A DNA stretch of 37,390 nt from Bacteroidales bacterium. GTDB lineage: Bacteria; Bacteroidota; Bacteroidia; Bacteroidales; JAIOZK01. The position numbers and the translations under genes are program-made. The number at the start of each line of letters is the position of its first letter. Positions within the stretch are counted from its first letter, which is position 1. Below, piece by piece: positions 17,955 through 25,523 of the stretch. The notes beneath the pieces were generated by a model. The model searched no databases. It was not told the DNA's origin and saw only the letters and a program-made list of their open reading frames with translations. Location: positions 1 to 37,390 of the forward strand of contig JAIOZK010000034.1 of NCBI GenBank assembly GCA_021740625.1, written 5' to 3'.

Positions 17955-19181
17955 CTACCAATTCAAAATCTTCTTAAAATCAAACTCCTCCGGATCTACT
18001 TCAAAATATTCCCGAACATTATCATAATCATTTTCGCTTATGTATTGCAAACCATCTTCATACACCATCTTTGCTTTTTGCGAGTCCATCTTCACGAGCC
18101 TGGGCTGGATTTTTCCCTTTTCATTGGTCAGGTCTTCGAGATACAAGGGGGTCACATCTCCTTTGGGATCGGAGGTCACCATGGCTCCGGTTATACCCTG
18201 GTCGAAAAGTTTCTTTACACCGTAGCCCAACAGGGCGCAGTACATCAGGTCGAAAGCGATGGGACGGACACAGCGTATTTCATAACCCAGTTCTACCGGA
18301 CGACTCTTTAATTTGATCTTTAATTCCTGCAATCGTCTCTGCAAAAGAATATTAAAAATATGGGCTTTGCTCACATTCCCGAGTTCGGGATGACCATGCT
18401 CATCATATGTAAAGCTGATATCCGTGGCTTTGATCTCGGCTTCGCTCAGAAAATGGAAAACACCTTCGCTGATACAGGCAACACCGTACGGGATGCCCAG
18501 CAGTTTTCTTTTGATAATTGCAGATATGACCAGATCGATGATTTTGCTGAAAACGATTTCCGTTTTATTGAACATCTCGGGGATGATGATCATGGGGTAA
18601 TGACAGGCGGCGCCGATCCCGAATGCCAGGTGACCGGCTTCCCGGCCCATGGCTGAAACAATGAACCAGTTGCCGCTGGTGCGGGCATCTTCATATATCG
18701 TTTGGGCGATCTGTACCCCGGCTTCCTTGGCAGATTGGTAGCCAAAGGTTGGCTGCCCTTCGGGCAATGGAAGATCATTGTCAATTGTTTTGGGTACATG
18801 CAGGTTTTGCATTTTTATATCTTTCTTTGCCAGGAATTTGGAAATGCGCGTAGCCGTAGAAGCCGTATCATCTCCGCCAATGGTTACCAGCAATTTGATA
18901 TTATTTTTCACAAAGAAGCTGGTATTGAATTCACTGTCTTTGGGTTTATAACGACTCATGCGCAAGGCAGAGCCACCCTGCTTGTATATCCTGTCTGACA
19001 TTTCGAAATCCAGGTCGATGGTCTCAGGTAGCCCTTTGAAAAGGCTGCTGTATCCTCCATGTATGCCAATTACCCTGAATCCGTCGTTCAGGAATACTTT
19101 GGCAACGGTTCCGATAACAGTGTTAATTCCGGGTGCAGGCCCGCCCCCGCACAGAATGGCAATTGATCCTTTGTTTTCCAT
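17955..19181 (-). CDS. pfp: Phosphofructokinase, diphosphate (PPi)-dependent type
   Basis: This 408-residue enzyme of the phosphofructokinase superfamily interconverts fructose 6-phosphate and fructose 1,6-bisphosphate. The glycine loop CGGGPAPGIN (11-20) has the PAPG form. The two donor-specificity positions read GGDDT (102-106) and PKTIDND (130-136): Asp and Lys where ATP-dependent enzymes have Gly and Gly (GGDGS, PGTIDND). By established structure-function work on the family this predicts use of pyrophosphate and a freely reversible reaction. The MGREAGHLA segment lines the sugar-phosphate site. The gene is divergent from fructose-1,6-bisphosphatase across a 128-base gap with a long palindrome. 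A minus-strand -7 box (TATTTTTG) lies about 30 bases before the ATG. Confidence 0.93.
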   Translation of the reverse strand: MENKGSIAILCGGGPAPGINTVIGTVAKVFLNDGFRVIGIHGGYSSLFKGLPETIDLDFEMSDRIYKQGGSALRMSRYKPKDSEFNTSFFVKNNIKLLVTIGGDDTASTATRISKFLAKKDIKMQNLHVPKTIDNDLPLPEGQPTFGYQSAKEAGVQIAQTIYEDARTSGNWFIVSAMGREAGHLAFGIGAACHYPMIIIPEMFNKTEIVFSKIIDLVISAIIKRKLLGIPYGVACISEGVFHFLSEAEIKATDISFTYDEHGHPELGNVSKAHIFNILLQRRLQELKIKLKSRPVELGYEIRCVRPIAFDLMYCALLGYGVKKLFDQGITGAMVTSDPKGDVTPLYLEDLTNEKGKIQPRLVKMDSQKAKMVYEDGLQYISENDYDNVREYFEVDPEEFDFKKILNW

Positions 19182-19210
19182 AACTGTTTTTTTGTTTCTT
19201 TAGATTTATG

Positions 19211-19218
19211 CAAAAATA
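19211..19218 (-). promoter_or_regulatory. -7 promoter box of the PPi-phosphofructokinase gene
   Basis: On the minus strand this reads TATTTTTG, matching TAnnTTTG. The predicted transcript start is near 19204. No clear -33 TTG is seen; that position falls inside the neighbouring palindrome. Confidence 0.6.
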
Positions 19219-19266
19219 AGAAAAAGGGTCTAAGACCCGTCGAAAGGTCTTTGACCCTTTTTCTTA
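19217..19266. promoter_or_regulatory. Long palindrome between divergent pfp and fbp (candidate operator)
   Basis: Bases 19217-19230 pair with 19253-19266 (14 pairs). After one T-T mismatch, 19232-19237 (AAGACC) pair with 19246-19251 (GGTCTT). An 8-base loop remains. Smaller palindromes are nested in it: GGGTCTAAGACCC (19226-19238) and GGTCTTTGACC (19246-19256). It lies between the two -7 boxes and upstream of both predicted transcript starts, so it should act as DNA and not as an RNA hairpin. Confidence 0.7.
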
Positions 19267-19286
19267 GAATGAGTCTAAATAATATA

Positions 19287-19294
19287 TACTTTTG
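19287..19294 (+). promoter_or_regulatory. -7 promoter box of fbp
   Basis: TACTTTTG matches TAnnTTTG. The ATG follows at 19310, giving a leader of about ten bases. No good -33 element is visible 19-21 bases upstream. Confidence 0.6.
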
Positions 19295-19309
19295 TAAAAA
19301 TTTCATCAA

Positions 19310-20329
19310 ATGAAGACATTAATTGAATTTATCAATGAGAAACAGGCTGACTTTCCATATGCCACTGGCGAATTTACAAGACTTCTTAACGACATTGGCA
19401 TTGCTGCCAAGATCGTTAACCGGGAGGTGAACAAGGCAGGATTGGCCAACATCCTGGGGTATGAAGGCAATACCAATATTCAGGGAGAAGATCAGAAAAA
19501 GCTGGACGTATTTGCCAATAAAGAATTCACAAAAGCATTGAAACATGGCGGACAATGTGCTGCCATCATTTCAGAGGAAGATGAGGAGGTGGTTATTTTT
19601 GATAACGAAACCTCAAAAAAGGGTAAGTACATTATTGCCATCGACCCGCTTGATGGTTCTTCCAACATAGAGGTAAATGTATCCATAGGTACCGTATTTG
19701 CCATTTACCGGCGTCGCGATCATCATGAATCCGTTCATAATGAAGACCTTTTGCGTCCTGGTGTTGACCTGGCTGCGGCTGGTTATGTGATCTACGGCTC
19801 TTCCACCATGCTGGTGTATTCCACCGGGAATGGGGTGAACGGATTTACCCTGGATCCTTCCGTTGGTTTGTTTATTCTTTCCCATCCGGAGATGAAGCTC
19901 CCTGAAGATGGCGCTATTTACAGCATCAACGAAGCTTACTACAACAATTTCCCTGAAGGGATAAAAAGATACATGAAATATTGCCAGGAAGAAGATCCTG
20001 CTACCAATCGTCCTTACAAAACCAGATACATTGGTTCCCTGGTAGCGGATTTCCACCGCAACCTCATCCGTGGCGGTATCTATATTTATCCCGGAACCAC
20101 GAAAAACCCTGCCGGGAAATTGCGATTGCTTTACGAATGCAATCCGGTTGCTTATCTGGCCGAACATGCCGGTGGCAAAGCCTCCGACGGCTTCAAGCGG
20201 ACTTTGGAAATACAGCCAAATGATATTCACCAAAGAACACCGCTTTTTGTAGGTTCAAAAAAAATGGTGGAAAAGGCAGAGGAATTCATGCGGAAGTATT
20301 CAAAAGATTTTCCAGATGAATATTTGTAA
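19310..20329 (+). CDS. fbp: Fructose-1,6-bisphosphatase, class I
   Basis: This 339-residue class I FBPase hydrolyses fructose 1,6-bisphosphate to fructose 6-phosphate in gluconeogenesis. The metal-binding elements are present: [12 protein letters not shown] (56-67), the EE pair at 89-90, and the signature [18 protein letters not shown] (111-128). The later [20 protein letters not shown] and [11 protein letters not shown] segments build the sugar-phosphate pocket. Length and motifs are those of the animal/E. coli Fbp family, unlike the larger class III enzymes known in many Firmicutes and some Bacteroidota. The gene is divergent from the PPi-phosphofructokinase, the enzyme running the same step in either direction. 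Confidence 0.96.
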   Translation: MKTLIEFINEKQADFPYATGEFTRLLNDIGIAAKIVNREVNKAGLANILGYEGNTNIQGEDQKKLDVFANKEFTKALKHGGQCAAIISEEDEEVVIFDNETSKKGKYIIAIDPLDGSSNIEVNVSIGTVFAIYRRRDHHESVHNEDLLRPGVDLAAAGYVIYGSSTMLVYSTGNGVNGFTLDPSVGLFILSHPEMKLPEDGAIYSINEAYYNNFPEGIKRYMKYCQEEDPATNRPYKTRYIGSLVADFHRNLIRGGIYIYPGTTKNPAGKLRLLYECNPVAYLAEHAGGKASDGFKRTLEIQPNDIHQRTPLFVGSKKMVEKAEEFMRKYSKDFPDEYL

Positions 20330-20333
20330 AGCG

Positions 20334-20354
20334 GTCAGGTTTTTAATACCTGAC
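20334..20354. terminator. Hairpin after fbp
   Basis: GTCAGGT (20334-20340) pairs perfectly with ACCTGAC (20348-20354) around TTTTAAT, directly after the fbp stop. There is no proper T-run after it, so it may be a repeat remnant (ACCTGACAGGT core) and only a weak terminator. Confidence 0.4.
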
Positions 20355-20383
20355 AGGTTTGAAAAAAACACAAAATCAGCATA

Positions 20384-20428
20384 GCCCAGCGAGACCCTCA
20401 CTGGGAGTGAGGGCTTCGCCAGGTCACA
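20384..20428. repeat. REP-like intergenic hairpin
   Basis: CCCTCAC (20395-20401) and GTGAGGG (20407-20413) form a perfect 7-pair stem with a 5-base loop. GC-rich flanks (GCCCAGCGAGA before, CTTCGCCAGGTC after) are partly complementary and extend it imperfectly. The surrounding gap is AT-rich, so this looks like an inserted repeat. Confidence 0.5.
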
Positions 20429-20483
20429 TAGATTTGATGAAGCTTTGAGGACACATTGTATTCTTCGACCAATAACTACTTGT

Positions 20484-20495
20484 CTGTCATGACAG
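20484..20495. promoter_or_regulatory. 12-bp perfect palindrome upstream of mfd (candidate operator)
   Basis: CTGTCATGACAG is its own reverse complement. It ends 30 bases before the -7 box of mfd, where an activator or repressor could bind. No regulator is identified. Confidence 0.4.
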
Positions 20496-20525
20496 CCACT
20501 GACTAACCAATTCCCAAATTCTCCC

Positions 20526-20533
20526 TACCTTTG
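20526..20533 (+). promoter_or_regulatory. -7 promoter box of mfd
   Basis: TACCTTTG matches TAnnTTTG. The TTG at 20531 lies inside this box, which argues against it as the start codon of mfd. No clear -33 element is present. Confidence 0.6.
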
Positions 20534-20557
20534 CACCCGCAGAAAGGAACAGGTAGT

Positions 20558-23500
20558 TTGGATTTAAAGGATTTACAACAGCTCTTTAAAAATCGTGATG
20601 AAACCCGGGATATTTTACAGGCTATAGAATCGCGACCTGAAAATCGTCTCGGGCTGCGGGGGCTTATTGGCTCTTCCAAAAGCCTAATGGCTTCAGCGGT
20701 TTTTGATGTTCATGCCGGATTTCACCTGTTTATCCTACCGGAGAAAGAATTGGCAGCCTATTTTTACAACGACCTCGAAAGTATCTTCGGTGAGAAAAAT
20801 GCCGATTTCAACAAAAAGAAAATACTCTTTTACCCCACCAGTTACAAACGCCCTTACGAGATCGAGAAGATTGATAACACCAATGTGCTTCTTCGTACGG
20901 AAGTCCTGAATCGCATTGCCTCCACAAAAAGGAAAACAGCAGTGGTTACCTATCCCGAGGCGATGAGCGAAAAAGTGATCACCCGCAACTATCTTTCGAA
21001 AAATACGCTTAAAATGAAAGTGGGTGAGAAAATAAGCCTGGATTTTACCACAGATCTTTTGATGGAGTATGATTTCGAGAGAGTGGATTTTGTGGTGGAA
21101 CCAGGACAATTCTCTATTCGTGGAGGCATCGTGGATATTTTCCCATTTTCAAATGATTACCCTTTCCGCATTGAATTTTTCGGAGATGAGGTGGATTCCA
21201 TCCGTACCTTCGATACGGTAAGCCAGCTTTCAAATTACAAGGTTGATAAGATCACCATCATCCCGAACGTGCAGGACAGGCGGATTGAAGAGAAAAGACA
21301 GTCCTTCATTGAGTACCTTCCAGGCAATACCATGATCTGGATAGAAGATGTGGATTTTGCCCTGGATCAGTTGCAAAGCGAGTTTGAGAAAGCCAGACAG
21401 GCTTATGAAGCTTTGCAGGGGGAAGTGAGTCATTTGCCCCCGGATGAGCTTTTTGTTGATCAAAGGAATTTCTACCGGGCCTTACAGGAGCATCAGATCA
21501 TCGAATTTGGTAAACATCTGCATTTTAAGGAAGCCAGGGTTATCGATTTTGATGTGATACCCCAGCCATCCTTCAACAAGAATTTTGAGTTACTGATCGA
21601 GGATTTGAAAGAAAAAACTTCCCTTCGTTTCAGGAATGTGTTCTTTTCTGAAAACCCGAAACAGATAGAGCGTATTTACAATATCCTGGAAGATATTGAA
21701 CAGGGTGTGCTGGAGGAAAGGATCAACTTTTCACCCATTCCCATTGCCTTGCATGAAGGCTTTATCGATCGCAAACTGAAACTGGCCTGTTATACAGATC
21801 ACCAGATATTTGAGAGATATCACAAGTTTCACCTCAAGGATAGCTTCAAATCAAAAGAGGCCATCACCTTGAAAGAACTTTACGATCTTCAACCGGGAGA
21901 TTTTGTTACCCATATCGATCACGGTGTGGGCCGTTTCGACGGACTCGAAAAGATCGATGTGAACGGCCGTGAGCAGGAAGCCATCCGGCTGATTTACAAA
22001 AATAACGACTTGTTGTATATCAGTATACATTCCCTGCACCGCATCGCCAAATATGTGGGCAAGGAGGGGAAGGTCCCTCAATTGAACAAACTCGGTTCCA
22101 ATGCCTGGAACAAGCTGAAAAGCAAAACCAAGAAAAGGGTCAAAGACATTGCCCGGGAGCTAATCGCCTTATATGCCAAACGAAGGGCTTCGAAAGGGCA
22201 CCAGTTTCCACCCGATAATTATATGCAGCATGAACTGGAAGCCTCTTTCATGTATGAGGATACCCCTGATCAGTTGAAGGCCACCAATGATGTAAAACAA
22301 GACATGCAGGAAGAATTCCCTATGGATCGCCTGGTATGTGGTGATGTGGGTTTTGGTAAAACCGAGGTTGCCATCAGGGCGGCTTTCAAAACCGTGAGCG
22401 AAAGCAAGCAGGTTGCTGTGTTGGTTCCCACAACCATTTTGGCTTTGCAGCATTTTAAAACTTTCAGCGACCGCCTGGAGACTTTCCCTGTTACGGTGGA
22501 TTATATCAATCGTTTTAAAAGCACCGCAAAGCAAAAGGAAACACTCAAAAAACTTGAAGAAGGTAAGATTGATGTACTCATTGGTACCCACCGCCTGATC
22601 AGTAAAGATGTGAATTTCAAAGACCTGGGATTGCTGGTCATAGATGAAGAGCAGAAATTCGGGGTGGCAGCCAAGGAAAAACTCAAGTCTATTAAAGTCA
22701 ATGTGGATACCCTGACATTGACGGCCACACCAATACCGAGAACATTGCAATTTTCGATGATGGGAGCCCGTGATCTTTCCATCATCAATACCCCGCCACC
22801 CAACCGTTACCCGGTACAGACCGAATTGAGGGCATTTGGGGAAGAGGTGATCCGGGATGGAATCATGTATGAAGTGCAACGCGGCGGCCAGGTATTTTTC
22901 GTGCACAACCGCGTGCAGAACATCATGGACGTGAAACACATGATCGAAAAGTTTATCCCTGATATCAGCATTGCTGTAGCCCACGGACAGATGGAGGGTC
23001 GCAAGCTGGAAAAGGTTATGCTGGAGTTTATTGATGGTAAATATGATGTATTGCTTTCCACCACCATCGTCGAATCGGGCCTGGATATTTCCAATGTGAA
23101 CACTATTTTTATCAATGATGCCCAGAACTTTGGCCTGAGCGATCTGCATCAGCTCAGGGGGAGGGTGGGACGTTCAAACAAAAAGGCATTTTGCTATTTG
23201 CTTGCACCACCCTTATCAACCCTAACTTCGGAAGCCCGGAAACGTTTGCGTGCCATCGAGGAATTTGCCGAACTGGGCAGTGGATTCAACATCGCCATGC
23301 GGGATCTCGACATACGCGGAGCGGGAAATATCCTGGGTGCCGAGCAAAGTGGGTTCATTTCCGAGATCGGATTTGAAATGTATCAGAAGATACTGGACGA
23401 AGCCATTGCCGAATTAAAAGATGTTGAGTTCAAGGATGTTTTCAAACATGAACGCAAAGATTATTTCGTGAAAGATTGTGTGATCGAAACCGATCTTGAG

Positions 23501-23953
23501 ATCCTGATACCCGATGATTACATTACAAGCATTACCGAACGTTTAAGTTTATACAAAGAACTGGACAGCATTGAAACAGAAGAAAATTTAATGAAATTCC
23601 ATGATATCCTGATCGACCGTTTTGGTCCCATTCCACCACAGACAGCAGAACTTATCAATACCATTCGCTTGCGATGGCAGGCAAGAAAGATTGGTTTCGA
23701 AAAGCTTGTCCTGAAATTTAACCGCCTCACAGGCTACTTCATCTCCGACCAGGAATCGGATTATTACCAGTCGGCTTCATTTTCAAAAGTGCTTAAGTTT
23801 ATAAAAAACAATCCTCAAAAATGCCAGATGCGGGAGAAAAAAGAAAAGCTGCTGTTGCGGATCGAAAATATCACATCCATCAATGATGCGATTCAGGCCA
23901 TCAGGCCCATGTTGATTGAAAATTCCAAATATCAAACTCCAAATAACAAATAA
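20558..23953 (+). CDS. mfd: Transcription-repair coupling factor
   Basis: This is a protein of about 1131 residues that removes stalled RNA polymerase from DNA lesions and recruits UvrA. In order: a UvrB-like N-terminal module (to about 340); the CarD-like RNA polymerase interaction domain (about 441-500, PGDFVTHIDHGVGRFDGLE); a superfamily 2 translocase with Walker A GDVGFGKT (595-602), a DEEQ box (696-699) and TATPIPRTL; the second helicase lobe with VESGLDI, QLRGRVGRS and the RAAGN-like RGAGNILG motif; and a C-terminal TRCF domain. I prefer the TTG at 20558, which follows a purine-rich AGAAAGGAACAGG. The in-frame TTG at 20531 overlaps the -7 promoter box. The next in-frame ATG is far inside the UvrB-like part. 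Confidence 0.95.
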   Translation: MDLKDLQQLFKNRDETRDILQAIESRPENRLGLRGLIGSSKSLMASAVFDVHAGFHLFILPEKELAAYFYNDLESIFGEKNADFNKKKILFYPTSYKRPYEIEKIDNTNVLLRTEVLNRIASTKRKTAVVTYPEAMSEKVITRNYLSKNTLKMKVGEKISLDFTTDLLMEYDFERVDFVVEPGQFSIRGGIVDIFPFSNDYPFRIEFFGDEVDSIRTFDTVSQLSNYKVDKITIIPNVQDRRIEEKRQSFIEYLPGNTMIWIEDVDFALDQLQSEFEKARQAYEALQGEVSHLPPDELFVDQRNFYRALQEHQIIEFGKHLHFKEARVIDFDVIPQPSFNKNFELLIEDLKEKTSLRFRNVFFSENPKQIERIYNILEDIEQGVLEERINFSPIPIALHEGFIDRKLKLACYTDHQIFERYHKFHLKDSFKSKEAITLKELYDLQPGDFVTHIDHGVGRFDGLEKIDVNGREQEAIRLIYKNNDLLYISIHSLHRIAKYVGKEGKVPQLNKLGSNAWNKLKSKTKKRVKDIARELIALYAKRRASKGHQFPPDNYMQHELEASFMYEDTPDQLKATNDVKQDMQEEFPMDRLVCGDVGFGKTEVAIRAAFKTVSESKQVAVLVPTTILALQHFKTFSDRLETFPVTVDYINRFKSTAKQKETLKKLEEGKIDVLIGTHRLISKDVNFKDLGLLVIDEEQKFGVAAKEKLKSIKVNVDTLTLTATPIPRTLQFSMMGARDLSIINTPPPNRYPVQTELRAFGEEVIRDGIMYEVQRGGQVFFVHNRVQNIMDVKHMIEKFIPDISIAVAHGQMEGRKLEKVMLEFIDGKYDVLLSTTIVESGLDISNVNTIFINDAQNFGLSDLHQLRGRVGRSNKKAFCYLLAPPLSTLTSEARKRLRAIEEFAELGSGFNIAMRDLDIRGAGNILGAEQSGFISEIGFEMYQKILDEAIAELKDVEFKDVFKHERKDYFVKDCVIETDLEILIPDDYITSITERLSLYKELDSIETEENLMKFHDILIDRFGPIPPQTAELINTIRLRWQARKIGFEKLVLKFNRLTGYFISDQESDYYQSASFSKVLKFIKNNPQKCQMREKKEKLLLRIENITSINDAIQAIRPMLIENSKYQTPNNK

Positions 23954-23985
23954 ATTCCAATGCTTTCTTCTTCTGAATATTTCCT

Positions 23986-23993
23986 TATCTTTG
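23986..23993 (+). promoter_or_regulatory. -7 promoter box of the small lipoprotein gene
   Basis: TATCTTTG matches TAnnTTTG, 31 bases before the ATG at 24025 and 32 bases after the mfd stop. Confidence 0.6.
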
Positions 23994-24024
23994 AAATGAT
24001 TTCAAACTAAAAGATTCAACAATA

Positions 24025-24309
24025 ATGAAAAAAGTATTGTATTCTATTATCGTACTGGGAATGATAGCGTTCATGTCTTCCTGCAATACAAATTCAAAAG
24101 CAGATAGCTGGAGCGCAGAACAGGAAAAGGAATGGAAAAGCAACTGCAAGGAACTGCTTATGGATAACGGAGAAGATAAAGCAACCGCCGAAGATTATTG
24201 CGACTGTATGTTTAAAAAAACCGCTGAAGCCTATACACCGGAAGAAGCAGCCAAGCTGACAACAAAGCAGGAGCAGGAAATTTGGGACAAGTGTGATTAT
24301 TCCTGGTAA
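24025..24309 (+). CDS. Small Cys-containing lipoprotein, function unknown
   Basis: This 94-residue protein has a lipoprotein signal peptide (MKKVLYSIIVLGMIAFMSS, lipobox Cys20, then NTNSKADS). The mature part is short, charged and helical, with four further cysteines (Cys near 39, a CDC pair near 60-62, and one near 90). The disposition KxxCKELL...DYCDCMFKK...WDKCDYSW suggests two disulfides or a metal site. I recognise no named family, though small Bacteroidota lipoproteins with this Cys pattern are familiar. It has its own promoter and is separated by 185 bases from the next gene. Confidence 0.82.
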   Translation: MKKVLYSIIVLGMIAFMSSCNTNSKADSWSAEQEKEWKSNCKELLMDNGEDKATAEDYCDCMFKKTAEAYTPEEAAKLTTKQEQEIWDKCDYSW

Positions 24310-24392
24310 GTGAAGTGATCTGCTGTGTTTGCTGGAAAGAAAGTGTTTACAGCAGGCGCGGGATGAATTTGAAGGATAAAAAGGAAGCTTTG

Positions 24393-24427
24393 CCAGTGTG
24401 CCGGTGATGATGGCCCGCTGGTTTTTT
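24393..24427 (+). terminator. Possible terminator after the small lipoprotein
   Basis: CCAG (24393-24396) pairs with CTGG, with an inner GCC/GGC pairing and an internal loop, followed by six T at 24422-24427. The stem is imperfect, so this is a weak call. Confidence 0.4.
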
Positions 24428-24431
24428 ATGC

Positions 24432-24464
24432 TTGCTGTAAGCAGGAAAATTATTCATAATTTTG
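24432..24464 (+). promoter_or_regulatory. Promoter of the lamin-tail T9SS gene
   Basis: TTG at 24432-24434, then 22 bases, then TAATTTTG at 24457-24464. The transcript start is expected near 24471, which supports the ATG at 24495 over an upstream in-frame TTG at 24474. Confidence 0.65.
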
Positions 24465-24494
24465 CCGTGAATCTTGAATCTAAATCAAAGCAAT

Positions 24495-25481
24495 ATGAAA
24501 AAAATTTTACTTTTAACGCTTAGCATCGGAATGGCATTCATGCTGCAGGCACAGGACTGTTCCGATCTTTTTATTTCTGAATATGTCGAAGGATCGGGAA
24601 ACAACAAAGCCATCGAACTTTATAATCCAACTGATCAGAATATTGATCTTACGGCCTACAAACTTGTCAGGTATCGCAATGGCGGATTTGTTCCCAACGA
24701 TGTTCAACTCAGCGGAACCATTCAGGCAAAAGGCACTTATGTTTTTGCCCTTGATAAAAGAGATCCGAATGGGACAGGATATGAACAGCCCATCGACAGT
24801 GCCCTGATGGAAAAAGCAGATGCCTTTCTTTGCCCGGTATACGAGGTAAACAAAATGATGTATTTCAATGGGAATGATGCCGTGACCCTGGAAAAGATGA
24901 CCGGTGAGATCGTGGATATTTTTGCCATGATTGGCCCCCCCATGCAGGAAGATGACAATGGCTGGACCAATATCACCGATACCACCATCACATGGAACAA
25001 TGGTGGTGTGCAGGAAGAATACACCATACAGGATTATATTGTAGGGCCTCTCTTCTGGCTTTCCTGGACCGAGGATCATACACTGATTCGCAAGCCTTCG
25101 GTAAGGCAGGGCGTGAAAGATAATCCGGACGTTTTTAAAGTACACGATCAGTATGATTCTATCCCGGAAAACACATTTGATTCACTGGGAATTCATACTT
25201 GCGATTGTCAGACTTTTGGCATTACCCAGCCGGCAGCAGCTCATCAGATTGAGTTATACCCCAACCCGGTGAAAGATGGACAATTTAGCGTTGAATCATC
25301 TGCACCTATTCATAAAATTGAGGTGATGGATATTCCCGGATCCCTGATCCTGTCAAAGGAATTTTCAGGTACATACCCGGATTATCTTTTCGATCTGCCG
25401 GAGGTAAAGAAGGGCGTTTATTTCGTTCGGATACATTTCAGTGATCAAAAAACGCAGACCAGGAAAATCATTGTTGAATAG
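24495..25481 (+). CDS. Lamin-tail-domain protein secreted by T9SS
   Basis: This 328-residue secreted protein has a signal peptide (MKKILLLTLSIGMAFMLQAQ) followed at once by a lamin-tail domain (LTD, about 22-130): LFISEYVEGSGNNKAIELYNPTD, then LTAYKLVRY and NDAVTLEK. An unclassified segment with conserved aromatic residues follows (WLSWTEDHTLIRK, to about 235). The last 80 residues are a T9SS sorting domain (IELYPNPVKDGQFSVES, then GVYFVRIHFSD). LTDs are common in secreted nucleases and surface proteins and are thought to bind ligands. Here the domain has no attached enzyme, but a TonB receptor and a secreted endonuclease follow on the same strand. The start is chosen by the signal peptide and promoter position. 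Confidence 0.88.
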   Translation: MKKILLLTLSIGMAFMLQAQDCSDLFISEYVEGSGNNKAIELYNPTDQNIDLTAYKLVRYRNGGFVPNDVQLSGTIQAKGTYVFALDKRDPNGTGYEQPIDSALMEKADAFLCPVYEVNKMMYFNGNDAVTLEKMTGEIVDIFAMIGPPMQEDDNGWTNITDTTITWNNGGVQEEYTIQDYIVGPLFWLSWTEDHTLIRKPSVRQGVKDNPDVFKVHDQYDSIPENTFDSLGIHTCDCQTFGITQPAAAHQIELYPNPVKDGQFSVESSAPIHKIEVMDIPGSLILSKEFSGTYPDYLFDLPEVKKGVYFVRIHFSDQKTQTRKIIVE

Positions 25482-25523
25482 CGGAAATTTATGCTTCGTT
25501 TCCGGGAATGATATCTTTACAGA

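Noticed and set aside
20531-20557. TTG at 20531 as the mfd start
   Set aside because: It is inside the TACCTTTG promoter box, so the transcript would start downstream of it.
22169-23149. 326-residue minus-strand open frame inside mfd
   Set aside because: It is a shadow of the mfd helicase domains, with His/Phe/Ile-rich composition typical of antisense frames.
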